A stretch of DNA of 64,000 nt, from NCBI RefSeq assembly GCF_000506985.1, contig NZ_KI650979.1, forward strand, positions 930,001 to 994,000. Direction: 5' to 3'. Position numbers and translations under genes: made by a program. The DNA comes from Advenella kashmirensis W13003. GTDB taxonomy: Bacteria; Pseudomonadota; Gammaproteobacteria; Burkholderiales; Burkholderiaceae_B. Of this stretch, positions 1-9,088 are shown in pieces. Under the pieces are notes generated by a model. That model searched no databases, was not told the origin of the DNA, and was given only the letters and a program-made list of their open reading frames with translations. The stretch's first letter is position 1. Every line of letters begins with the position of its first letter.

Positions 1-1374
1 CACATTCAGGCTCAGGTGACGCAGGTCTTCCGAGAATGGAGCCTGGTGCTTGTCCACAAGTGAAATAAACACTTCGCTGCCGATATAACCTGTACGCGCG
101 CCATTGCGCGACGCGATATCGGACATCAGGCGAGGTTCGCGCCGTAAAGAGTAATAGGCACCATAGTCGTCGGTATCGCTGCCCAACGAGCCGAAAAAGG
201 GTCTGAACTCTTTCTCGGACTGCGCGCTATCATTGGAAAAGCCCATGATACGCCCGGCGTTATAGACCTCGTAATCCAGCGGGCGTACGCGATCGACGAC
301 CAGATGGTATTCGTGGATATTGGGCGCGATATTGATTCGATCGGCGTTTTTGGGAAACAGATTGATAACGGGCGTGCAATGCAGGGCCAGGTTCTCTGCC
401 GTGACGTTGCCCTCCAGTTCGGGCATGTCCTTGTCGAACAGAAAAGTGAGTTCGAAGGCGCGCATCTCTTTGCCGGGCGGTGCATTTTTGCTGCGTTCGG
501 CCACATCGGGCGGCAGTTTCAGCGCCTTCTGCATGTTGTTGACGCTGAAAAACATAAAGCGCGCCGGGAAGGCGAAATATTCCTGGATGATGCGATAGCC
601 CTGGAAGATCCGCGACTCCGCGGGCAGCAGTGCCTGATCGGCCTCGAATCCTTCATGACGAACGTCATTGACGTTGATGCGGTTTACCCAGCTGACCGGC
701 TTATCGACATCGTGACACAGCACCGTGATCGTGTGTCCCATGACCAGCTCCAGCAGCCGCTGCATATGGATGTCCTGGCCGTTCAGATGAAAGACCAGCT
801 GATCCAGTTTGAAGTCATGCAGTTTGACGCCGCCCTTGATTTCCAGCCGGATCCGCAGCGAACTGCGCACCGGCTGGTTGCGATTGTTCAGGTTCATCCG
901 CTTCAGCGGCAGGTCTGGAGGCACGCCTGAAAGCTCGGCCGAGGTCACTTCCAGCGGCCATAATGTCACCTTGTGACCCGTGGCAAAATCACAGGCCGTG
1001 GGTTCGGTTTTGGGGGTCTTGCCGCGCATGATCGTGCCTTTGGGCAGGACAAAACCTTTGGCCAGACTGCCTTCGTTCATGCTTGGTGTAATTTGCGCGA
1101 TGGCCATGGACGGCGTGGGTGCCAGGTAATTCGGATAGACCACTTCGAGCAGACGCTGGGAGAACTGCGGAAACTCTGCATCCATCTTCATATGGATGCG
1201 CGCGGTCAAAAAGCTGAAGCCTTCAAGCAGGCGCTCAACATACGGGTCAGCGACCTCGATGCCGTTCATGCCCAGGCGGCCGGCGATCTTTGGGTAATTG
1301 TCTGCAAACTCCTTGCCCATTTCCCGGATGTAGGCAAGTTCACGATTGTAATAATCAAGAAAACGCGGTTCCAT
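1..1374 (-). CDS. tssF: Type VI secretion baseplate protein TssF (3' end outside window)
   Basis: Reading from the ATG at 1374 toward position 1 gives an open frame of 458 codons with no stop, so the C-terminus lies beyond the window. The N-terminus MEPRFLDYYNRELAYIRE, followed by EFADNYPKIAGRLGM and DPYVERLLEGFSFLTARI, is the signature of the TssF/VasA/ImpG family, which is usually about 600 residues. TssF works with TssE, TssG and TssK in the cytoplasmic baseplate wedge that primes sheath assembly. The start overlaps the tssE stop by one base (TGATG), so translation is probably coupled. TssG and ClpV would be expected further left. Family recognition is strong; only the missing end is uncertain. 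Confidence 0.93.
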   Translation of the reverse strand, partial: MEPRFLDYYNRELAYIREMGKEFADNYPKIAGRLGMNGIEVADPYVERLLEGFSFLTARIHMKMDAEFPQFSQRLLEVVYPNYLAPTPSMAIAQITPSMNEGSLAKGFVLPKGTIMRGKTPKTEPTACDFATGHKVTLWPLEVTSAELSGVPPDLPLKRMNLNNRNQPVRSSLRIRLEIKGGVKLHDFKLDQLVFHLNGQDIHMQRLLELVMGHTITVLCHDVDKPVSWVNRINVNDVRHEGFEADQALLPAESRIFQGYRIIQEYFAFPARFMFFSVNNMQKALKLPPDVAERSKNAPPGKEMRAFELTFLFDKDMPELEGNVTAENLALHCTPVINLFPKNADRINIAPNIHEYHLVVDRVRPLDYEVYNAGRIMGFSNDSAQSEKEFRPFFGSLGSDTDDYGAYYSLRREPRLMSDIASRNGARTGYIGSEVFISLVDKHQAPFSEDLRHLSLNV

Positions 1375-1928
1375 CAGGCAGCTCCCTGTTCCTGCAGATC
1401 CATGTGTCCGCTTTCCAGATCAATATCCGTACGAAACAGAAACTCGCGCGGATAGGGGTTGCACCAGAGCTTGCCGCGGATTTCCAGGGAAAGCACGTTG
1501 TGGTGCTCAAGCGACGTGACTTCACTGACGCAGGCCACCTCCAGCGAGTCGGCCAGGATGCGTGGCTCGAAATGGATAATGGCGGTCTTGATGGAGGCCT
1601 CCATATCGACCCAGTCAATATCCGACATGCGCCGGCCGGCCAGCGCTTCGACGCCGAAATTGATGGTTGAACTGCGTACTTGCGGAAAGACGCTAAGGTC
1701 ATCGACCGTTTCGATATTGACCGTGTTCAGCACCCAGCGCAAATCACGCAGCACGGCATAACGCAAGGTGTCATAGCTGATCATGACGCTGTCGCGGCTT
1801 TCCTGTTTTTTTGCCGGTTCGTTGTCCGTCAGGCGATCCAGCAGCGCAGGCTGCAGGCGATCCTTGGCTGCACGTCGTTCGCGCATTCCAAAAGCCGTTC
1901 GTTTGCCTGATATCTCTTCTCTATCCAT
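1374..1928 (-). CDS. tssE: Type VI secretion baseplate protein TssE (gp25-like)
   Basis: About 184 residues with the GPW/gp25 lysozyme-like fold signature of TssE: DRLTDNEP near the N-terminus, LRDLRWVLNT in the middle, and the late EIRGKLWCNPYPREFLFRTD segment. TssE is the wedge component equivalent to phage T4 gp25 and anchors the first sheath ring to the baseplate. The ATG at 1928 is preferred; an in-frame GTG at 1937 adds three residues but has no better ribosome site. The stop overlaps the tssF start by one base, while 74 bases separate it from tagJ upstream. The position between tagJ and tssF is typical of type VI clusters. Confidence 0.92.
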   Translation of the reverse strand: MDREEISGKRTAFGMRERRAAKDRLQPALLDRLTDNEPAKKQESRDSVMISYDTLRYAVLRDLRWVLNTVNIETVDDLSVFPQVRSSTINFGVEALAGRRMSDIDWVDMEASIKTAIIHFEPRILADSLEVACVSEVTSLEHHNVLSLEIRGKLWCNPYPREFLFRTDIDLESGHMDLQEQGAA

Positions 1929-2002
1929 ATACGACACACCAGTTGCAACCAGGTTCTATGCCCCGGCTGTTCTTATATTTTCTACGCATACCGCCTGAGT
2001 GT

Positions 2003-2830
2003 TCAGTTCAGCTGTCCGTGATGAAACGTGACACTGCGCACATCCAGCAGGGCATATTCGGCCGCGTCGGTCATCCACATTTTCTGGCCGGTGCCGATAT
2101 AAATATCCTGTGCAATTTCGTGCCAATCGGTGCGGCGCGACAAATTGCTGGCGTCGTCCAGGTCGGCATACTGTTTATTGGCCGGTGCCGGGTAACGCGC
2201 AGGAATCAGGCCGATCTGCGAGCGGCCGCTGACCAGGGTGATTTCAGCCTGTACCCAGATCAGATCGGTCAGGCCTTCAGGCGGAATCAGCCGCAACGAC
2301 TGAATCATATCCATGGGCACCCAGCCATAGCGGCCATTGGCAATCACTTCACAGATAGGCCCCAGGCGACCATCGCCGTCGCATAGCCATTCAAAGGCCT
2401 GCCCTTCTTCCTGGCCATTGACCACGACCGTTCCGGACAGGGTCGGTGCCGCTTCCAGGGCTTGCTCGCGCAGCGCGTGGGCGGTTTCGTCGTCTGAGCG
2501 CAGCGCTTCCAGAAGCATGGCCATCCACTCTGGTGGTTGCTCGAAAACGGCTGGCGTTTTTTCGCCACGGAAAACAGCCTCGCGTTCCTGCTCTGCAGTA
2601 ATCGCGCCGGTGTACAGTACCGCGACAGGTTGAGCCTGCGCGTTCATTTCGGAACTGAGTTTTAACTGCTCAAATGCCTTGTCCCACTGACCTTTGACGG
2701 CGAGCAGCTGGAACAGTCTGGCGCGCAGGTCTGCGTCGGCCGGTTTTTTTCTTATTTCGGCCTTCACCCGGTCCAGCTGTTCATCTACGCTTTTGCCGTC
2801 CAGTGCCTTTATGATGCCTGTCATATCCAT
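2003..2830 (-). CDS. tagJ: Type VI secretion accessory protein TagJ (ImpE/SciE family)
   Basis: 275 residues matching the ImpE/SciE family: an N-terminal helical TPR-like part (EIRKKPADADLRARLFQLL, about residues 25-45) and a C-terminal domain with RTDWHEIAQDIYIGTGQKMW and YALLDVRSVTF. In other species TagJ binds the N-terminal helix of TssB and is thought to tune sheath disassembly by ClpV; it is not essential in every system. It lies between hcp and tssE, 109 bases downstream of hcp. The two Met codons MDM at the start leave a two-codon ambiguity. Assignment to the family is firm; the exact role here is inferred. Confidence 0.88.
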   Translation of the reverse strand: MDMTGIIKALDGKSVDEQLDRVKAEIRKKPADADLRARLFQLLAVKGQWDKAFEQLKLSSEMNAQAQPVAVLYTGAITAEQEREAVFRGEKTPAVFEQPPEWMAMLLEALRSDDETAHALREQALEAAPTLSGTVVVNGQEEGQAFEWLCDGDGRLGPICEVIANGRYGWVPMDMIQSLRLIPPEGLTDLIWVQAEITLVSGRSQIGLIPARYPAPANKQYADLDDASNLSRRTDWHEIAQDIYIGTGQKMWMTDAAEYALLDVRSVTFHHGQLN

Positions 2831-2939
2831 TCCGTATTAAAAAATGCAACGAGCTAACAAATACCCAAGGTGGCGTACCTGTTAGCTCTAGTGGAACCTC
2901 ACAAGGAGATCCCCTTGCTGTCACAGCAACTAAATCGGA

Positions 2940-3425
2940 TTAACCAACGATTTTGTTCTGTTTGACGTCGTATGCGACAACAGATTCAGCGCCTTTGCCG
3001 CCCTGCTCTGTTTGTTCCCAGTACTGCTGTTTCACTTTGGCAGCCTGGAATGCATAGCTGACCATCATCGCATCACCGTCGTGAGCGCCTGTATATTGAA
3101 CAGAGGTCACCAGAACGTCTTCCAGCGTGATTTTTGAGTATTCCACTTGTGAACCACCGGCCTTGCAGACAGATACTTCAACTTTGCCCAGGTGTTTACC
3201 GGTAGAGCAGTGTTTCATAACGGCTGGTGCAGCACGGTCGATGCGGGCAACAACGTTCAAATCGTTGAAGCTGGCCTTGCCTGTACCACCGCCACCACCA
3301 GTGGCCATAGAACCGGGCTGTGTTGCACCCCAGGCAAATGACTGGATATCAGACCAGTCTTTGTGATTTGAATCCTTGGATTCACCGTTTGCACCTTCGA
3401 TTTTCATAAACATATCAACAGCCAC
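2940..3425 (-). CDS. hcp: Type VI secretion tube protein Hcp
   Basis: 161 residues starting MAVDMFMKIEGANGESKD, with the Hcp1-like DIQSFAWGATQ stretch and the C-terminal YAFQAAKVKQQYWEQTEQG strand region. Hcp forms the hexameric rings of the inner tube and is itself secreted. A glycine run (TGGGGGTG, about residues 42-49) sits in the extended loop region. The ATG has a strong AGGAG site a few bases upstream. The 184-base gap before the gene contains strong hairpins with no T tract, which could stabilise or process the mRNA so that Hcp is made in excess over the sheath proteins. Confidence 0.96.
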   Translation of the reverse strand: MAVDMFMKIEGANGESKDSNHKDWSDIQSFAWGATQPGSMATGGGGGTGKASFNDLNVVARIDRAAPAVMKHCSTGKHLGKVEVSVCKAGGSQVEYSKITLEDVLVTSVQYTGAHDGDAMMVSYAFQAAKVKQQYWEQTEQGGKGAESVVAYDVKQNKIVG

Positions 3426-3463
3426 AATTTTCTCCTAGTGAGCTAATTAATTTGATTTGCGAT

Positions 3464-3535
3464 CAGACCCGATGGGTCTGTCATTGCTTCACATACTTCT
3501 TACTGCAGAGGGTTCCGGTGCGGCCGGACCCCTCT
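3464..3535 (-). promoter_or_regulatory. Hairpins in the tssC-hcp intergenic gap
   Basis: Two inverted repeats are visible. CAGACCC-gat-GGGTCTG (3464-3480) is a perfect 7-bp stem. AGAGGG-t-TCCGG / CCGGA-c-CCCTCT (3507-3535) is an 11-bp stem with one mismatch and a 5-base loop. Neither is followed by a T tract on the minus strand, so they do not look like a simple terminator. They could be an mRNA processing or stabilising element that sets a high hcp level. The pairing is seen directly; the function is inferred. Confidence 0.5.
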
Positions 3536-3609
3536 TTCATGCCCGGCCTATCGCTTCGATAAGCCGGTCAACCGTTGACTGCCCCGGTGGGTCAGTCCTG
3601 TTCTGAAAA

Positions 3610-5106
3610 TCAGTTATCGTTTTGCTTCAGAGAGGGTAACTTGGAGACCAGACGCAACGATACGGTCAGACCTTCCAGCTGATAATGCGGACGCAGGAAA
3701 AACTTGGCTGCGTAGTAACCTGGGTTATCCTCTATTTCCGTGACCTGGACTTCAGCAGCAGCCAGTGGCTTGCGTGCTTTGGTTTCCTGCGACGAGTTGG
3801 CCGGATCACCATCGACATAATTCATGATCCAGTCGTTCAGCCAGCGTTCCATATCATCGCGCTCGCGGAACGAACCGATTTTGTCGCGCACAATGCATTT
3901 GAGATAATGCGCAAAGCGGCAGCATGCGAACAGATAAGGAAGGCGCGCTGACAGACGGGCGTTGGCCGTCGCGTCAGGGTCGTTGTATTCGTGGGGCTTT
4001 TGCAAGGACTGCGCACCGATAAAGGCGGCAAAGTCCGAATTCTTGCGATGCACCAGCGGCATGAAACCGTTCTTGGCCAGTTCGGCTTCGCGCCGGTCGC
4101 TGATGGCGATTTCAGTCGGACATTTCATGTCCACGCCACCATCGTCTGTGGGGAAGGTATGGCAAGGCAGGTCTTCTACCGCGCCACCCGACTCGACGCC
4201 GCGGATCGAAGTACACCAGCCGTACTCTTTGAAAGAACGGTTGATGTTGGAGGCCATGGCATAGGCCGAGTTGGCCCAGGTATAGCGCTCGTGCGTGGCG
4301 CCATCGGTATCTTCTTCAAAATCGAATTCATCCACCGGATTGGTGCGCGATCCGTATGGCAGGCGCGCCAGAAAGCGTGGCATGGCAAGCCCGATATAGC
4401 GGGAGTCTTCAGACTCGCGCAGGCTGCGCCAGGCGGCGTATTCGGAGTTGGTAAAGATTTTGGTCAGGTCGCGCGGGTTGGCCAGTTCCTGCCAGGAATC
4501 CATTTGCATGACTTCAGGCGAAGCGCCAGAGATGAAGGGGCAATGGGCGGCAGCGGAAATACGGGCCATTTCACCCAGCAATTCGACATCGGGCGGGCTG
4601 TGATCGAAGTGGTAGTCACCTACGATGCATCCGATAGGCTCGCCGCCGAACTGACCGTATTCCTCTTCATATACCCGTTTGAAGATGGGGCTTTGATCCC
4701 AGCCTACACCCTTGTAGCGCTTGAGGGTACGGCCCAGCTCTTTCTTGGTAATGCACATGACCCGGATCTTGAGCAACTCATCGGTTTCCGAGTTATTGAC
4801 CAGATAATGCAGGCCGCGCCAGGCGCCTTCGAGTTTCTGGAACTCTTCATGGTGCATGATGAGATTGATTTGTTCCGACAGCTTGCGATCAATTTCCGCA
4901 ATGATAGCCTGAATGGTCGAATAGGCATCGGACGACATCGTGACCGTATTTTCCAGCGCCTGTTCGGCCAGCGTGCGCACCGCATTTTCAACCGCTTCGC
5001 GTGCCTGATCCGTTTTGGGTTTGAATTCTTTTTTCAGTAGTGAAGCCAGGCCATCGGACGCCAGTCCTTCCAGTTGTACCGCTTCTTTCTGTACGCTCGT
5101 GCTCAT
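3610..5106 (-). CDS. tssC: Type VI secretion sheath large subunit TssC (VipB)
   Basis: 498 residues, the usual TssC length. Clear family segments are LEGAWRGLHYLVNNSETDE (about residues 93-112), GEPIGCIVGDYHFDHSP, FISGASPEVM, and the C-terminal ARLPYLFACCRFAHYLKCIV with the terminal PHYQLEGLTVSLRLVSKLP strand. TssC pairs with TssB to build the contractile sheath that ClpV recycles. It starts 18 bases after tssB with an AGGA site. All domains appear intact, so the sheath pair is expected to be functional. Confidence 0.97.
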   Translation of the reverse strand: MSTSVQKEAVQLEGLASDGLASLLKKEFKPKTDQAREAVENAVRTLAEQALENTVTMSSDAYSTIQAIIAEIDRKLSEQINLIMHHEEFQKLEGAWRGLHYLVNNSETDELLKIRVMCITKKELGRTLKRYKGVGWDQSPIFKRVYEEEYGQFGGEPIGCIVGDYHFDHSPPDVELLGEMARISAAAHCPFISGASPEVMQMDSWQELANPRDLTKIFTNSEYAAWRSLRESEDSRYIGLAMPRFLARLPYGSRTNPVDEFDFEEDTDGATHERYTWANSAYAMASNINRSFKEYGWCTSIRGVESGGAVEDLPCHTFPTDDGGVDMKCPTEIAISDRREAELAKNGFMPLVHRKNSDFAAFIGAQSLQKPHEYNDPDATANARLSARLPYLFACCRFAHYLKCIVRDKIGSFRERDDMERWLNDWIMNYVDGDPANSSQETKARKPLAAAEVQVTEIEDNPGYYAAKFFLRPHYQLEGLTVSLRLVSKLPSLKQNDN

Positions 5107-5123
5107 TTCGCTTTTCCTGTTAC

Positions 5124-5690
5124 TTACTTGCTGGTATCGTCTGCGTCGGGTTTGGATTCATCGGCCGGTGCGGCAGATGCGTCCTTGTTCGGCGCGGCGG
5201 CCAGCGTTTTCATCAAGGCGGGATTTTTCAGCACTTTACTGATCAATTCCTCGGCACCGGTCTTGCCGTCCATGTAGGTCAGCAGATTGGCCAGTTCCGT
5301 GCGGGCTTCGAGCAGTTCATTGAGCGCATCGACCTTGCGAGCCACCTGGGCAGGTGAAAAATCGTCGATACTGTCAAAACTCATATCCACGCTCAGCACG
5401 CCTTCGCCCGTCAGCGTGTTCGGCACCTGAAAGGCGACACGCGGCTTGATGGCCTTCATGCGTTCATCGAAATTGTCGATGTCCACTTCCAGGAATTTGC
5501 GATCATTGATATCGGCCTGAGGCACTTCGGATTTGCCCGCCAGATCAGCCATGACGCCCATGACAAATGGCAACTGAATGGTTCTTTCCGCACCATAGAT
5601 TTCGACGTCATATTCGATCTGCACACGCGGGGCACGGTTTCGTGCAATAAACTTCTGACCGCTTCTGCGAGACGACATTCGTGTAGCCAT
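5124..5690 (-). CDS. tssB: Type VI secretion sheath small subunit TssB (VipA)
   Basis: 188 residues from the ATG at 5690, which has a GGAGA site eight bases upstream; an in-frame TTG at 5703-5705 overlaps that site and is rejected as start. Family segments: RAPRVQIEYDVEIYGAE, LPFVMGVMADLAGKS, KFLEVDIDNFDERMKAIKPR and a C-terminal helical LLEARTELANLLTYMDGK stretch. The tail (about residues 155-188) is Ala/Asp/Ser-rich and likely disordered. TssB forms the sheath protomer with TssC, and its N-terminal helix is the docking site for ClpV and TagJ in characterised systems. Confidence 0.96.
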   Translation of the reverse strand: MATRMSSRRSGQKFIARNRAPRVQIEYDVEIYGAERTIQLPFVMGVMADLAGKSEVPQADINDRKFLEVDIDNFDERMKAIKPRVAFQVPNTLTGEGVLSVDMSFDSIDDFSPAQVARKVDALNELLEARTELANLLTYMDGKTGAEELISKVLKNPALMKTLAAAPNKDASAAPADESKPDADDTSK

Positions 5691-5760
5691 TCTTTTATTC
5701 TCCAACTCTTGGCCGGTACTACCGGCGGATCATATTTATCTATATCTGTTTACTATCTGG

Positions 5761-6804
5761 TTACTCTTCGCGAGGCATCCAGCTTTCAAACTGCTCGGCG
5801 TTACCGGGGGTCAGATTTTTCAGCATTTCATGAAAATTCAGGGGAATGGTCTGCTGAACCCGCCGGATCAGGAACGGCGCCGGATGGCTCGGTTCATGAA
5901 TCTCAAAATAACTGCTGACTTTTTCCAATGCGACCAGGGCTTCGTCACGTGTCCTGATCTGTACGTCTGTCCAGGACACGGTTCTTTCTGCGGGCGCCTG
6001 ACGAGCCGGCGCAGCCGCACCCCCCGACTCCCCGGCCTGGTGCGCCGCTTCATCTGTTACCGCGTGTTCGGCAGTGTCACCAGCGGCGGGCACCGTTACA
6101 CCCAGCGCCCCCGTAATTAATTCAAAACTTCTCAGCAGGGGCGCGATAGACGGCGTCCACTCAGAGCCGAGCTTTTCGGTTACCTCCCCCACGATACCCT
6201 GCAGGCTTTTGTTTGCGCCGGCAAGGGCCGTGATTTCGACCGCTTCTGTCAGCGCTGCCTGATTCAATGTTTCGTTCAGACGGGCGCGACCACCCGGAAA
6301 CAGGTCTGCGCGTGTACCTTCCATGACCGATTCGGCATCACGCAAGGACAGTTGGCCGTGGGCACCGGTCAGCAGAGTGGCGTTGCGCACGCTGCGCCCG
6401 ACACCCTGCATATCGGCCAGGGAGTTCAGGGCATTGATGCGGGGTAGCGGGTCTTCCCAATCGTCTTCGACCAGTTGCGGATAGACACCCACCCAGCATT
6501 TCTGCAGGGCTTCTTCCGCCAGGCGGACTCCGTTTGCATAACCAGCGATACCGTGCAGCGACGTCCAGGCCCAGGCCAGCGCGTGAATAACGCGCAGATC
6601 GCATGTGCGTTCACACAACGCAAGTGCCTGCTTTTCTACCTGGTTCCAGTCCGGCGCCTGCGCATCTATGATCGTATCGCCAAACTGCTGCTCGGGTTTT
6701 TCAACGACAGCCTGTTGCAATGCCAGAAACGCGGCATCGTATTCCAGATTTTCACCACCGTTTTCTTCGCTGAATGCAGAGAACAATTCTTCAAATGTTT
6801 TCAT
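5761..6804 (-). CDS. tssA: Type VI secretion protein TssA (short form)
   Basis: 347 residues with the ImpA N-terminal domain (about residues 40-170; segment CDLRVIHALAWAWTSLHGIAG, then CWVGVYPQLVEDDWEDP) and a C-terminal tail FEIHEPSHPAPFLIRRVQQ typical of the short TssA form that makes ring-like oligomers and caps the growing sheath. An Ala/Gly-rich linker lies around residues 235-275. This is the first visible gene of the minus-strand operon, preceded by an AGGA site and a 385-base AT-rich gap that should hold the operon promoter. Intact by length and ends. Confidence 0.92.
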   Translation of the reverse strand: MKTFEELFSAFSEENGGENLEYDAAFLALQQAVVEKPEQQFGDTIIDAQAPDWNQVEKQALALCERTCDLRVIHALAWAWTSLHGIAGYANGVRLAEEALQKCWVGVYPQLVEDDWEDPLPRINALNSLADMQGVGRSVRNATLLTGAHGQLSLRDAESVMEGTRADLFPGGRARLNETLNQAALTEAVEITALAGANKSLQGIVGEVTEKLGSEWTPSIAPLLRSFELITGALGVTVPAAGDTAEHAVTDEAAHQAGESGGAAAPARQAPAERTVSWTDVQIRTRDEALVALEKVSSYFEIHEPSHPAPFLIRRVQQTIPLNFHEMLKNLTPGNAEQFESWMPREE

Positions 6805-7189
6805 GTACCCCGGCTATCCTAACCATGCATTATTAAACCTATATGACGACTGTAATGTCGGTGCAATGACAATTGCTATTCGCGCAATTTGCGCATTTCG
6901 CTACACGTTACACATTAAAAATCAACTTGAGAGTAGTGAAAACCCTAGCGGGACGCGGAGCTGGCGGATAGAATCTTACAAAAGTTATCTGTACTACAGT
7001 AGCCGCTGATTGAAAATCGATTCAGCAAAATATATCTGAAAACTATTTATTACATTCATACACAAAGTAATTTTGCTTGTTTTCGTATTATTTTTTCGGA
7101 TGATCCCGTTTTTTGCGTCAAGAATGAGCACATTCGTAATATGCGCTCACACTCCTTACACCAGGAAAACAATTGCGCTGCGAGGCGAA
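6805..7189. other. Intergenic region upstream of the type VI operon
   Basis: 385 bases without a credible gene between dctM (ending) and tssA (starting), both on the minus strand. It is clearly AT-richer than its flanks. It should hold the tssA promoter and the 3' end of the TRAP operon. Visible structure: an 8-bp stem GAGCACAT-N7-ATGCGCTC at 7126-7148 (one G-U pair) and a small palindrome CTGTA-c-TACAG at 6989-6999. No strong U-tract terminator or clear sigma-70 promoter could be assigned by eye. Confidence 0.45.
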
Positions 7190-8488
7190 TCAGCGAACGT
7201 TCTGTGGCAACCACAACACCAGGTCGGGCACCCAGTAAATAATCATCACGCCGACAATCATCAGCACAAACATGGGGACGGATACCCGGGCGATATAGGT
7301 CAGCTCTTTTTTGGTCATGCCTGACAGCACGAACAGGTTGAAGCCGACCGGCGGCGTAATCTGGGCCATTTCAATGACAAAGATCAGAAAGATGCCGAAC
7401 CAGATCAGATCCAGGCCCGCGGCCTGCACCGTGGGCAGCAGCACGCCGATCGTGAGTACTACCATTGAAATGCCGTCCAGGAGGCACCCAAGGATAATGA
7501 AGAACACCATGAGCGCCAGTACCAGCCCGAACTGGGACAAACCCAGGGAGGCAATCCATTCGGCCAGGGCGCGCGGCAGCCCGATATAGCCCATGGCCAG
7601 CGTCAGGAACTGGGCCCCTGCCAGGATGAGCGCGATCATGCAGTACATTCTGGTTGCACCCAGCAGGGATTCCTTGAAAGTCGTCCAGCTCATGGACCCC
7701 TGCAGTACAGACAGAATGAGCGCTCCGACCACGCCGACTGCAGCGGCCTCCGTGGCGGTGGCGATGCCGGTATAAATGGAACCCAGGACGGCCACGATCA
7801 GCAGCACGACCGGAATCAGATAGCGGGACTCGGCCAGTTTCTGGCCGAATGTCAGGGTGTCCTGCTCTTTGGGAATGGCATTGGGATGAAGCAGAGACCA
7901 CACGATGATGTAGCCCATGAACAAGCCTGCCAGCAAAATACCGGGCACCACGCCGGCGATGAAGAGGCGCGAAATCGAAACGTTGGCGGCGACCCCGTAG
8001 ACGATCATGATAATAGACGGCGGAATCAGCAGCCCAAGCGTGCCTGCACCCGAGAGCGTGCCCAGTACCTGGTCATCGGGGTAACCACGGCGCTTGAGTT
8101 CGGGGATAGTCATTTTGCCGATGGTCGCGCACGTGGCGGCCGACGAACCCGAGACGGCTGCAAAAATAGCGCAGCCGATAATATTGGTATGCAGCAGTTT
8201 GCCCGGTAACCGGTTGAGCCACGGCGCCAGGCCCCGGAACAGGTCGGTGGACAGGCGCGAGCGAAACAGAATTTCACCCATCCACAAAAACAGCGGCAGG
8301 GCCGTCAGGGTCCAGCTGGAGGCGGCACCCCAGATGGTGAGCGACATGGCATCGCCCGCCGGACGCGAGGAAAACAGCGCCATGGTGAGCCAGGCGCAAC
8401 CCGACAGGGTCAGCCCGACCCAGACTCCTGCGCCCAGAAAGCCGAAGATAGATACCAGCAGGACGATAATGACAAGTGACTCGTTCAT
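7190..8488 (-). CDS. dctM: TRAP transporter large permease, DctM-type
   Basis: 432 residues, almost entirely hydrophobic segments, the usual size of the 12-helix DctM subunit. Family landmarks are PAGDAMSLTIWGAASSWTLT, the GSSAATCATIGKMTIPELKR stretch (about residues 115-135), GTLGLLIPPSIIMIVYG and IEMAQITPPVGFNLFVLSG near the end. DctM carries the Na+-coupled transport path and works with DctQ and the periplasmic DctP. It ends the dctP-dctQ-dctM operon; a 90-base gap separates it from dctQ. The substrate is not set by the permease and is probably an organic acid. Confidence 0.95.
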   Translation of the reverse strand: MNESLVIIVLLVSIFGFLGAGVWVGLTLSGCAWLTMALFSSRPAGDAMSLTIWGAASSWTLTALPLFLWMGEILFRSRLSTDLFRGLAPWLNRLPGKLLHTNIIGCAIFAAVSGSSAATCATIGKMTIPELKRRGYPDDQVLGTLSGAGTLGLLIPPSIIMIVYGVAANVSISRLFIAGVVPGILLAGLFMGYIIVWSLLHPNAIPKEQDTLTFGQKLAESRYLIPVVLLIVAVLGSIYTGIATATEAAAVGVVGALILSVLQGSMSWTTFKESLLGATRMYCMIALILAGAQFLTLAMGYIGLPRALAEWIASLGLSQFGLVLALMVFFIILGCLLDGISMVVLTIGVLLPTVQAAGLDLIWFGIFLIFVIEMAQITPPVGFNLFVLSGMTKKELTYIARVSVPMFVLMIVGVMIIYWVPDLVLWLPQNVR

Positions 8489-8578
8489 AATGTTTTCTTC
8501 GCAAAGTAGTGCGCCCTGGCGGGTGGGCTCCCTGCCGGATGACAGCGATACGGTCTCGGGGTTTTCACCGCCACGGGT

Positions 8579-9088
8579 TCAGGTCTGCATGGAGACAGGC
8601 TCTTCCTCGGTTGCGGAGTAGCCCTTTCTGAGCGAACTGATAAACTCGTCGGCAATCGCCACACAGAACAGCAGACACCCGGCAGCCATGCCCAGTTGCG
8701 GTATCCACAACGGGGTTGCATCTTCGCCGGTAGACAAATCATGGTAGCTGTAGGAATCCATGACGAGCTTGATGCTGAACCAGGCCAGCGCCCCCGACAG
8801 AATAATGGCAATCACAAGTGTGAACAGATTCAGGTAGTGACGGGAGCGTGGCTTGAGTGCCGCGAGAATCAGCGTGACGCGGATGTGCTCGTTCTTGCGA
8901 AACGTACCGGCCAGCGCCAGAAAACCCGCTGCTGCCATGGAGTAACCGGCATAGGCGTCCAGGCCCGGAAAGTTGGTACCCAGCTGCCGAATGATGATGG
9001 ACCACAGGACGAACACCAAAATGCCGATCATGAACAACCCGGCAAGCCAGGTTGCACCCTCATAGACGCAATCGAGCAGCCGTCTCAT
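8579..9088 (-). CDS. dctQ: TRAP transporter small permease, DctQ-type
   Basis: 169 residues with four predicted membrane helices, including ATWLAGLFMIGILVFVLWSI near the N-terminus, SMAAAGFLALAGTFRKNEHI in the middle, and WIPQLGMAAGCLLFCVAIAD late. The RKNEHIRVTLI stretch after helix two is typical of DctQ. DctQ supports DctM in the membrane. Its ATG overlaps the dctP stop by four bases (ATGA), so the two are translationally coupled. Confidence 0.92.
   Translation of the reverse strand: MRRLLDCVYEGATWLAGLFMIGILVFVLWSIIIRQLGTNFPGLDAYAGYSMAAAGFLALAGTFRKNEHIRVTLILAALKPRSRHYLNLFTLVIAIILSGALAWFSIKLVMDSYSYHDLSTGEDATPLWIPQLGMAAGCLLFCVAIADEFISSLRKGYSATEEEPVSMQT

Noticed and set aside
3991-5040. Plus-strand frame of 349 codons opposite tssC
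   Set aside because: Antisense shadow of a strongly conserved gene in GC-rich DNA, with no recognisable domain.
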